From: Aspidiotus rigidus
Taxonomy: Eukaryota > Arthropoda > Insecta > Hemiptera > Diaspididae
DNA: 64,000 nucleotides
Assembly (NCBI GenBank): GCA_035079385.1
Contig: JAVHKY010000003.1
Location: forward strand, 17,271,001 to 17,335,000
Direction: 5' to 3'
Under the pieces are notes generated by a model, which had not been told where the DNA came from, made no database searches, and worked only from the letters and a program-made list of their open reading frames with translations. Of the stretch, positions 12,096 to 24,000 are shown piece after piece (position 1 is the first letter of the stretch; each line of letters begins with the position of its first letter). The position numbers were made by a program, and so were the translations under genes.

Positions 12096-15000
12096 CGAGT
12101 TAAGAAACTAAGAAAATTGTATTTTCAGAGGGGTTTGAATCTGTGGTCACTCGCGCAGTGTAAAACCACTCGTGATTCATCATGGGAGAAAACCCTTAGT
12201 CGTCAAAAAACAGGTAAAAACTCCACAAAGCGAACCGTCCGATGAGACCCCTGGTCAACAGCATTCAATCACCATGCTACAAGATAACAAAGATCGTAGC
12301 CACATTCCTGAAAGAAAAGTACCAGTTTGCACCCAGACGAAGTATCAGAAACAACGGAGAGCTGATTGAGCAATTGGACAAGTTGGAAATCAGGAGTAAC
12401 GACAAGCTGATATCCTTTGATGTGACTAATATGTTTGGTAGCGTACCATACCGAAGGAGGAACTTCTCACCCTGCTCAGAAGCAACAGATACCATGGGAA
12501 CCCTGATGGGTCGAAGTACGCCATCATAGTGGAGGAGATCTTGAGCCAGAATTACTGCCGCTTCAATAACAGGTTCTACAGTCAGGAAAGGGGAGTTGCG
12601 ATGGGATCACCGCTGTCACCAATACTGGCGGAGATATTCATGATTGATATGGAAAACAAGATATTGAAGGGCAGCAAGTTCAGAAACTCGATCAAACACT
12701 GGGCCAGATATGTAGATGATATCCTAATTGTGTGGACAGGCACTGATAGACAGGTGGATCTATTCCTTTCAAAAATGACGGGATGAATGAGAGCATCAAA
12801 TTCACAGCAGAAAAAGGAAATGAGACCATCAACTATTTGGACCTTACACTCATAATGGAGAACAATAGGATAGAATACAAAATCTACAGGAAGCCGACGC
12901 ATACTGACACCATCATTCCAAGGACTCCTACCACCACCCCAGGCACAAGTTAGCGGCAATCCAGAACTACTGCTATCGGGAAATTTCTATCCTCAAGAAC
13001 AATGAAGAGAAGAGGAAAGAGATCGAGATAGTAAAGCAGATCACAGAAGCCAATGGCTACCGCAGATGTGTGGTGGAGGGAGTCTTTGGGAAAATGGAAA
13101 CAAAGAAAGGAACCCATGATAGCATAGTGAGAAAGTACTCCTGATCGATACCATATATAGGAAAGTACACAAACAAGGTGATAAAGGCGTTCAATGGCTA
13201 CGATGTGAATGTGGGTATCCAGAATAACCAACCCATGGTGAAGAGAATCCGCAATGACCAGACGGAACAAAAGGACAAGGGAAGCTTGAGCGGAGTGTAC
13301 AAGCTCAGTTGCGAACAGTGCGAGGGGATCCATATCGGTGAGACTGGGAGAAAGTTTGAGATCAGAGAAAGGAGCACAAAACGTCGAGGGAGAAAGAAGA
13401 TGACAAGTCACTGTTTGGGAAACACTGTAACGAGGAAAACCACGATCGAGAGGGAATATTTGAAGTCATACACGTGGAGAATCGCACAAAGAGAAGAAAA
13501 CTCTGGGAACAAATGGAGATTGCAAAAGCCGAGAGGAAGAAAGCCTACCTCTTGAACAATGTAATCACATTTGACAGCGAAAAATTATTCGGCCTGGTGA
13601 TTGGACGAGAGATGAAGAACGGAACCAACCAATGAGACGGCACGAATCCAGGTAGCCAATAGAAACGCATCATTTAGAACAATAGATGGAACCAATCACA
13701 AAGGAGTATGTTTTAACCAATAAGAACACAATGTCATATTATTGTAAGAATAAGTTTCTAAGAAGTGAACCAATCACAACACAGTATTGTTATAGCCAAT
13801 AAGATCACAGTGTTATACTATTAAAAACTCATGGTTAAGGCCTTGTTCTCCAGTTGCGACACAACTGATGATGGGATAACACCCGAAAGTACTCTTGTTT
13901 AAGCAACTAATAAAGTAGATTTGTTCAATTGAAAAACCCCTTTTCAATATTAGTGCTCTACTTACACCTCACTCACTCATTATGAGTTCCGATCATGAAT
14001 TCATACCAAACTGAAACCAAAAAAATTTCGGGTGCCACCGAAAACTTAAAATTCAGTTTTTCTTTACGGTTCCAAACCCTAGAGAGACATGAACAGTAAT
14101 TCAAACCCAAAAGCGCTGGCAACGAGGTAATGCTGGCACTGAAGGGAGCAGGCGGTAAATCATCACCATGAAACTTCGATTCATGAAGTCAAAGTCTCAT
14201 TTGAAAGGAAATTTCATGATACCTTTTTTTTGGTCCCTCGGATTTTTTCCGGAAAACGCTTGGCTTTGAGGATATTCCAAAGTAAAATTCCTCAAAAGTT
14301 GAACCAATTTTTCTCCTCCATCCCGCTTTTATTTTCGCCTCTGCAACGAACCTACAGGTTGTAGAAACCGCTTAGGCGTTTCAACCAACACTACGTGGTG
14401 TACAAATGAGCGATAGTCGATAGTTTGACCAAAATTTTTTCCAAGGTACTATCGAGATTATCGATACTACCGATAGTTTCTATCAAAAATGTCGATCAAG
14501 AGAAAAGTGCGTATGCTAGACGTAGGACAGATACCTTTCTCCTGATCGTTATAATGTATCTAAGTGTTACCAAATTATGGACGCGACTAGAAAAAATCAT
14601 AATATTTTGAAGCCACACTCATTGCATAACTGGTAGCGCCTGACTTATCGTAATTCATTGAACTGACGCACATTTTCGATTTTCACTCGTCAGTTGCACC
14701 AATTTCATGATTTTGATAAGGAAAAAGTAAAATTTTCAAACTATCTACGGTAACTATCGCCGTTTTCTTTCCCCCAACAAATCTATTGATAGTACCGATA
14801 GTTTTTCTCGAAAAACTACCGATCGATAGTTTCCAACACTAACTACTTGCGACCAACTTGACGTGAATTGAAAATACAGTCTTCAACAATAGTCGTCAAT
14901 GAATGAGTTTGATTGAAGAAATGTTTCAGAATCGGCTCACGCACAGCAGTCGTCCCTCAATAGGCTGGAAAATATTTAAAATAAACGTGAGATATAATTG

Positions 15001-18000
15001 GACTCCATCTTGCATAGGATCAAATCTGCAGCTGATGACTGCATTCGCATCATTTTCCTGCAATTCATTGTCGTTATTCCGCGCCAAAAATGCAGCCATC
15101 AGCTGGAGACTTGATCCTAAGCAAGATGAAGTCCGATTATATCTCGTTATAGTGTCTTCTCAGCTCTTCTTGATCTTTTTGTTTTCTTTCAAATGAGATG
15201 AGAAGGAGAAATAGTAAAAAAATGAATTTCACAACTTTCTTTTTTGTCGCCGTATTCAACGTTTCTTCCACCTCTCTTAAATTTTTAAAATAGTGAATAT
15301 TTCAACACTCTTCCTCTCATGTGGATCCGTTTTTGGAGTTTCTCTTCGTGGACTGTAAGACTCTTCTAATTAACTCATTTTTCGGGGTTTCACCTAAAAT
15401 TGTTTCGGGACCTCTCCCAGATATTTTTTCCTCTTCACGGAACATTGGAAATTATAGGTATCAATTTTTCCATTAAAACAACTTTTTCATCAATTTTCTC
15501 ATCATTGAGCTACAAAAAAAAAATCACACCCCCCCGTTCAACTCCGTTCAAGAAACCGTGAGTTTCAACAGGGAACCTATTTTATCAGGAGGTTTTTCGG
15601 AAAAAACGTCTGCCGTCTGGCAAAACTCGGAGCTTGAAAACTTTTTTCCAAGTCCCTCTTGTTGTATATAGCCTGAAAGATAGCCCCTTCAAATAACTAG
15701 ATATGCAAAACTTCATACTCTAATTGACTTGGTCCCTTCTATGAGCCAGATATGCAACGCTCCAAACACCATACGACTCAAAACGTCTTTCCAAAGTATT
15801 TTTAGTCCCCCTTCTATCATGTATAGCTCCAAAGTCCGGGCCTGTGACGTCACAATTTGAAGACGCAATAGATCTGATACGTCAACATTCTTCAGATCCT
15901 ACGTGCCCCATGAAACAGGTTCCGTGCCAGTCTTCGTTCAACTCCGTTAATGAATCCGTGAGTTTTTTCCTTCCTCCAACCCTGAGACCTGAAAAAATCT
16001 CGGTTCTGCAGGAATCTATTCAGGCCGGTCTTCCTCTAGGAGCCTTATTTGAATGTTCATTAAGTGATCTTCAAATAACTCGAGAACGAAGCGATTGGGG
16101 AGAAAAATTGAGAGAACAAAATTTGTAGGTCGTAAAATTTTGTACAAACTGTCTTCTCACCTCCACCTCATCAACTGTCCCGTTTTGGTTGAGCGTGATC
16201 CTAAATACAGAAGATGGGTACCGATCTAAGAGTGCATTGGCAGATAGAAATCAGAAAATACTTCGTAAAACAGTAAAAAATGACACAAGACGTGCATACA
16301 AGGTAGTCTCGAGTTGTTTTCAATCTTTGCAAAATAACCGATAACGAGGTCGTGGATTTCATCACAATAATATGATAATCGAGGGCGACTTGAAAATGGC
16401 CTCCTCGACGATCTTATCTCGATAACGTCATTGATCGTCTGACTTAGATGACGTTATCGAGTGTTTTTAACATGATGATGGCCGGTGAAAATATCCGGGT
16501 TCGATTAGACTACAAGAATATTATTGAACATTCCCTTTAAATAGGTCAACTGAAAGTCAATAGTGCATTACACAACTAGTGCGAAAAAAGTATTTATAAA
16601 ACGACTTCTCATACAATTTGCTTCATTCGGCTTCGCATCATTTCGCAAACTTTGCACGCACTCAAAAGTCATTTTTTATTTGTTCGCACGAATTTTGTAC
16701 AGCAGCTTTCCATAACAAATGCGCGAAAAGTACAGCAAAGTATGATGAGACAGCTTCTTTTCAACAGAGTGTTGATTAGTATCCGAGATCAGGATTTACA
16801 GAAATTTGAACTTTCCAACAACCCATAAAATACAGATGAAAGCCATCAGAAGATGATGATTCTTTTTTTGAATTTTGAAAGAATTTCTAATGATCAGTAT
16901 TTTGTACAAAAATTTTGATCACCCGAATCCTTTTCGTTTACGCCTACGTCACAGCATCGTTGTATTCAAAATAATTTCGAGATTTGTGATTGATGGTGCT
17001 TAGGGAAAGTAAACAAACTTTTTTTACACGGACTTTTCCATAAGAAGAAAAATTGAATTCGATCATTTGCTCATATTTGAATAGAAGAATAAAGTAAGAA
17101 ATGAAAAATACATTCTCAAATACTTGAGATCTTCCAGATCTTGATTATCAACGTTGAATTCCTTATTTATTTCTCATTTTGAAATACTAACACATGATCG
17201 AAACGTTCCCTGTGTATTCTTATGGGAGTCGATAATGTTCTAAGCACCATCGCATAATACTATCGCAAAATTCTGCGATACTATCGCAGAATATCGCGCA
17301 CTTTCGATCAAAATTGCTCGATGTTAGCAGTTAGTGACGTCATGTGAACGAAAAGGATTATTCCATATAAGACCTTTGATGGTTGAAGAAAGTGACATAA
17401 TTGAAACAGGAAATTTTGGATTCAAGACTATAATATTTGGTTATAATAATTCTTACTCATAGTCGTATCTAATCGGTGTTGAAAGCATTTTCAACTCTAA
17501 AACATTGGGAGAACCCAAAATTATTGTCCACCAAACCCTAAATCCGAAATTAAGAAAAACAAGTCTAGAATTTCTTTTATTGAATTCCTACAAAAGATTC
17601 TTCTGCCATCCTTTCTTGAATCTCGCAGAGAATGCAACCAAAACGTCAACGTCTCCTTGCGATGAATTTCTTAGGTCTTTCTCTGAGATATTTCGGGGTT
17701 TCTAGGCCTCCAACGTAAAATTCAAGACTTTCTCGTGGTTCCAAGGTTTTATGGGATCCAAAGATGTCTTCATATTTTTAGTCCTCAATTTCTCCAAGTT
17801 TTCCTCCAGTGGAAAAATTATCAAAACCTATCCTTCACTGGAGGACAAAACACTACTTTTTACAACCAACATTTGGACTCATAAATTTTGGATGGGCAGC
17901 CTGCTTACGACCTACAGAATAGAACGCCCTTGATATATAAACGTGGGAAGCGGAAATACGACCTATTTTTCAGTTCTTCGAAGTTGAGATGGGTAGAGGC

Positions 18001-21000
18001 CGTGGTACAGGAGTGCTTGAGAATACAGACCAGAGAGAGAAATATTGACAAGAAGCACTAAAAACGAAAGTCTCAACCTTCGTCGAGATATACTTGCGTA
18101 TTTTTGAGTATTGTGATACAGCTGGGGACCTTTATATAAAAGAATCGATGATGCGACGCTGGTACCTGCACCGCGCCGGTAAGTCAGGATTTTGTATTTC
18201 CACAACATTTTTCTGTAATTTTTGTAATTCTGGAAATTTCGTTGTTTGTTTCGAAAATCATCACGACAAAGACCTTTTTCATTAGCCTTCTTCTCCTTCA
18301 CAAACAAAAAGGGACTTATATCGGGTAAGTTGAGTCGTGAATGACACCTTATTGTTTCAACTCATCAATTTGCTCTTTTATCGAATCTCTTTCAGCCTAT
18401 GAGAATAGAATCAATCATCTGAACCCAAGACTTGACTTCTCAATGCAGTTGTGAAACGATTACGATACTCAAAAGAATTCCTAGAAATTCTCCCTTCCGA
18501 GAAAAACATTGTTGTGTGAGTGTGTCTTTCTTCTCTTACCAATGCATTGTACCGACCCGCTAGGGGCTTTAATGAAGTGTGATGCGAACATATGATCAAC
18601 AGAAATCACTTAGCCTGTCTACTTCTACCCCGCACTCGCCTACACGTGGTCCCCCTGTCATGCTGAGTAACTTGGTGGACGGTCGTGGTAGCCAATCCTG
18701 ACGGGAAACCAAGCCAGCCAACCAGAGAGTGCACGGGGGGTTCATTTGGAGTAAGTACAATACCCAATCTTGGAAAAGGTCTGACTGAACCGGATAGGGA
18801 CAGTGGCGAAACGGCAGAGAAACGAGCTCAAGTTAGGAGAGCTACTGTCTATAAAGCTACAGAAGCCTGCCATCAGCCCCAGTCGTCGCGAACCTCCGTC
18901 CCGTGCCACTGGACCAGTTGTAGCAAGCTGTAGCAACGAGCTCGTCTCTCTCACACGCAGTCATACATATTCAGCTCACCCAAATCACAAGTACCCTACT
19001 AATAACAAATATCTGCGACGTCTGCGAAAGGTAAATCACATACAAAGGAGGCATCATTAGCCATGTCAAAACACACAACCAAAGGACTGGATGAACGGCT
19101 CTTCGACACCACGAGTTTGTTAAGAACAAAATAAGAGATGATCCTTTTTGTCTTCTTCCTCGTACGGCACAGTGGAAGGAGTTCGTGAGGATGTAAAGCA
19201 GTTTCGTAGAATGGAGAGTGGGTACGTTGAACCCACCAGGCAAAAAAAGATTCATCAACAACGGGCCACTGCGGGCTCAAACGTGCTTACTGGCGCTAGC
19301 TTGAAAAGCGTAACGATGAATACGTTCCCGCGTTTCCTCGTGAGCTCGAGCGTACTCCATCTACTTTACTTGGTAAGGGAAGGAGAAAAATGATATTGAA
19401 CTTTACCTTCATCTATCTTCTTTATTTTCATTCGTACACCATGATTATTTTTTTTAGCGAGCAATAAAACTCAAATTCGCTGGGAAGGAAATATCGTTTT
19501 GAACAATTATGATTTTTTAGACTTGGAAAAAATTACTCTCGAGGAGAGGATGCCTCGCTTGAGCTCGCGAGGAAACGCAGGAACGGATTCAAAAATATTT
19601 TTTGTAGTGCTTACTGGATTATCGTATTGACAATGTTTCATGTCTTTGCTCTGACCCCTATCCTAATTGCAAAATTTTCTGCTCTGCGTGCGTGCCAGAC
19701 CTCTCTTAATTCTATGCAGCAGACTTACTTGTATACTAAGCCTATACTTGGTCCAAGCCTCCGTGATACTAGCTTTATATTAGCTAAGCTTCCCCTCAAA
19801 CACTATTTGTTCTATGCAGTTCATACCAGCTTTATACTAGGTTTAGGCCTCGATGATCCTGTAGACTTAATCTCTTCTCTTCCTTTATAACGAACCATGA
19901 TGTCATTAGGCACTTGGACTTTCCTCTGACCGCACTCTAATGTCGAAAAATGTGAGCGTGCTTGCTAGACCTCTTTTTGCTCTATACAGTAAACTGCCTG
20001 TACACTAAACTCTATACCTATATTAGGCTTTTTTTTTTAAATACACCCTTTATTGTGAAAATAATAAAAAAAAAACAAACATTACAAAACAAGGAAGAGA
20101 AAAACAAAAATACAGAAATTTAGAAAAAAAAAAATAATAAATTAAAAAAAAATGAAGAAAAAAAAATAAAATAAAATAAACAGGGTGTTGGAGGATGGCA
20201 ACCAGGCCTTACCTCGTTTAACAAATTTGTTACGAATTATGAAAGTCAAATTGTGACGGATTCCGGAAGATTTTTAAGGAAATTGAAGATATGAGGGAAA
20301 ATTGATAATTTTTCGGATGAGAGGTCAATAGCTCGGAGAGGGGTTGGAAAATTTAAATTCATACATTCTGAATAGAGTTTTTGTCTTAAATTTGATAATT
20401 CTGAGCATTCGAAAAAATAGTGCGGTTGATGTCGGCTTTCAAAGGGTTATCTGGATGGAAGGAGCATGCGTCAGATTCTATGACATTTATGCGTTTGAGG
20501 TGGATAGGGAGACGATTATGTCCGAAGCGAAGACGGCTGATTTTGATAATGAAAGAACGAGGGATGTCGTGAAATTTCTGAAACCAAGGAGATGTCTGAA
20601 GAAAGGGTTGCACAAGTAAATAGTGAGAATTTTGATTGTTGAATGAATTTGAATAATTTAGAGACCAGTCATCCCGTGTGGAGCGTTTAGTGAGCAAATA
20701 CAATTCTGACACGGGAAGGAGGTTTGATGAGACCTAAGAGAAACGTGCTAATTTAGCTTTCTCGTCTGTAATTTTATTGTTAGTAATTCCCACATGTGCG
20801 GGGATCCAAAGGAGATCAATTTTGATGGGGGAGAGAGAATGGATTAAGGATATAATTGATAGAGCTAAGAACGGATTTATGCGAAAAGGAACGGAAGAAA
20901 TAGACTGAAGAACGGAGAGAGAATCAGAAATTATTAGAAAATGTCCCGTTTGGAGGTTTTGTTTAATACATATAATAAAGAGCTTGGAAAATGGCCATCT

Positions 21001-24000
21001 GTTCTGCATGGAAAATGGATGAGAAAGGTGGTAATGCAAGAGAGCAATGAAGAAGCATTGAAGGGATCCAAAAGGCCATACCGACGCCTTCATGATCCTT
21101 AGAGCCGTCTGTGAAAATCTGCGTATGTAGAGGAAAGTGTTGTTGGATGTACGATTCGAAAAGTTCTTGAGAAGTGAAGTTCGGATTTTTGGGAAGTTTA
21201 TGAATTTTTATATGTTTAAAAAGCTCCTGAAATGAGAAGGACGAGAGGTGGTAGGATGGAATATGAATTATGATGTTCTGAAACCGAAAGATATTGATAG
21301 CTCTTTTGCACATTAGAGGAAGTCGCCAAAAGACAAATCTCCAATGGTGAAGGAGGTATGAGATATTCTCAGTGAGTATTCAGTTATGATAAGTGATACT
21401 ACATACTTGGTCTAAGCCTCTGTTATACTAGCTTTAGACTGGGACTAAATAGTTTATTTGGGCCGGCCATCCGCTAGGATCGCTAATTACGCGCGTGGTT
21501 TGTTTACCTGAAATGGTATTTTTGCAGAAATTGAAACGGGAGCTAAATTATGGCGCTATAGGAGAGAAATGAAAAACCTGGACTAACTTTTGAATGAAGC
21601 GGAATTGAAGATTTTGTCATCTCATCTAATTTGTAGAATTTTTATTTGTGAACATCTCTTATGGGATGTCCGGAAGCCAAATCTGCTTTGATTTTGTCAC
21701 TTTTTCCTCATCTACCGCCATAGTTTAGCTCCCGTTTTCAATTCCTCCCCGCTCGGTAAATATGCAGCGCGACGCTAGCGCTGTCCGGCCCGAATACTAG
21801 GTCTAGGCCTTGAATATCCTATATGTATACTGTATCCCTAACCTTAACTATGACGTCATCAGCTAGAACATTGTTGGAAGGAGATACCTAGGCTAGCAAA
21901 CAAAATGTAAACCCTCCACTAGCTTGCTACGACCGCTCTTGTACATAGTGTAAAATATGAGTTCGTTGTAATAAAGGATGTGAAAAGACGTGTCCTGCGT
22001 ACTCAGTTCATAAAATTTCTACAAACATACGAGTATTATAGAGACATGAAACATGATCTATATTCATTTGACTCTGCCAGAAAATTTTTTTGTTCATTTT
22101 TTTCTCCTACCTATCAGATGTAATGAACGAATTTTGTTTGTAATTGCGCTCTATATAGGCAAGTATTTTTTCTTCTTTTTTCCCCCTAAAGTGACCAATT
22201 GTGACCACGAAAGAAAAGAGTGATCAAGTCACTAAAATAGTGACCCGCTGGCAGGCCTGTTTAATTGAATGCCTGACTTGAGCGGGAAGAGAAACAGAAC
22301 AGTAAAATTCATACGAAAACAAACTGCCACCGTTTGAAAATAAATTCATAGGGATTTCACAGTGAATTTTCCCATATTATTTCGAAACTTCACAAGTATC
22401 ACCAAAATTTGCTCGTCTTCCAAAAGTGTAATTCATAAAGCCTACTTTCGTACAATTTTCCGCGAACATAAACTTCCTCAAAATATTGCACTACAATACT
22501 TCTATCAACGAGATCTGAGGACAGCCTATCTTCGGGACAAATATTATGTTTTGCGTAGTGCAATTGAAGCCTGATATTTTTTTCTTCGACCCCCAGAGAA
22601 AACCCACCAGACACAAAAGATTTTTCGAAAGCTTTGTCTTACTGATGCGATCAAAACCTTCCTCCTCTTCTACTTAAGAGAAGACTCACTTCAAAACTTA
22701 CGAATTCTTCCACGGACAACCCCATACAGCAAATCGGGGACAGAATTAAAGATACATAGTCGTTTTCCGTTCTTCGAGCGAATGAAAAAAACGACGGCTT
22801 CCTTCACGAAATTCAACGAGGAACGCAGGGAACCTGTTTTATGATCGGAACTCATAATGAGTGAGTGAGGTATAAGTAAAGCACTAGTATTGAAAAAGGG
22901 TTTTTCAATTGTACAAATCTACTTTATTAGTTGCTTATACAAGAGTACTTTCGGGTGTTATCCCATCATCAGTTGTGTCGCAACTGGAGAACAAGGCCTT
23001 AACCATGAGTTTTTATAGTATAACACTGTGATCTTTGGGAAAGTGCTGTTGGACATCAAAGAGGATATGTGCCGAACCTATGACAGAACGCAAGTAATGC
23101 AGAGGAAGGTCACAAATCTACAAAATAAGATCCGACAGAACAACCTGATTTTGAAAATGGCGGACAAGGGCAGCACGGTAGTGGTAATGGAGAAGGAGGA
23201 CTACACCCAAAAAGTGGAGTCGTACATCGCAGTTAATGGATACCAAGAGCTGGCAAGGGACCCAACGCGGAAATACCAAGATGACCTAAAAGCTGTGTTG
23301 AAACGGAATAATGTACCCGGCAACGGAAGGACGCTTGAGATGAACCCGGTTGCACCAAAACTCAAGGGGCTTGTAAAACTCCACAAAGAGAACCGTCCGA
23401 TGAGACACCTCGTCAACAGCATTCAATCACCATGCTACAAGATAGCAAAGATCGTAGCCACATTCCTGAAAGAAAACTACCAGTTTGCACCCAGACGAAG
23501 TATCAGAAACAACGGAGAGCTGATTGAGCAACTGGACAAGTTGGAAATCAGGAGTAACGACAAGTTGATATCCTTTGATGTGACTAATATGTTTGGTACC
23601 ATACCGAAAGAGAAACTTCTCACTCTGCTCAAAGACAACAGATACCATGGGAACCCCGATGGGTCGAAGTACGCCAGCATAGTGGAGGAGATCTTGAGCC
23701 AGAACTACTGCCGCTTCGATATCAGGTTCTACAGTCAGGAAAGGGGACTTGCGATGGGATCACCGCTGTCACCAATACTGGCGGAGATATTCATGAATGA
23801 TATTATGGCAAACAAGATATTGAAGGGCAGCAAGTTCAGAAACTCGATAAAACACTGGGCCAGATATGTAGACGATATCCTAATTGTGTGGTCAGGCACT
23901 GATAGACAGGTGGATCTATTCCTTTCAGAAATGAACGCGATGAATGAGAGCATCAAATTCACAGTGGAAAAAGGCAATGAGACCATCAACTATTTGGACC

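Noticed and set aside
14400..14847. Full hAT MITE with CGATAGT ends
   Set aside because: Terminal repeats and target duplication could not be matched; left as a motif-rich region.
16490..16515. tRNA B-box-like GGGTTCGATTAG
   Set aside because: No A box or cloverleaf can be built upstream.
20386..20712. Independent host gene
   Set aside because: Its FGHNRLPIHLKRI motif is the segment that follows RNase H in LINEs, and it adjoins that domain.
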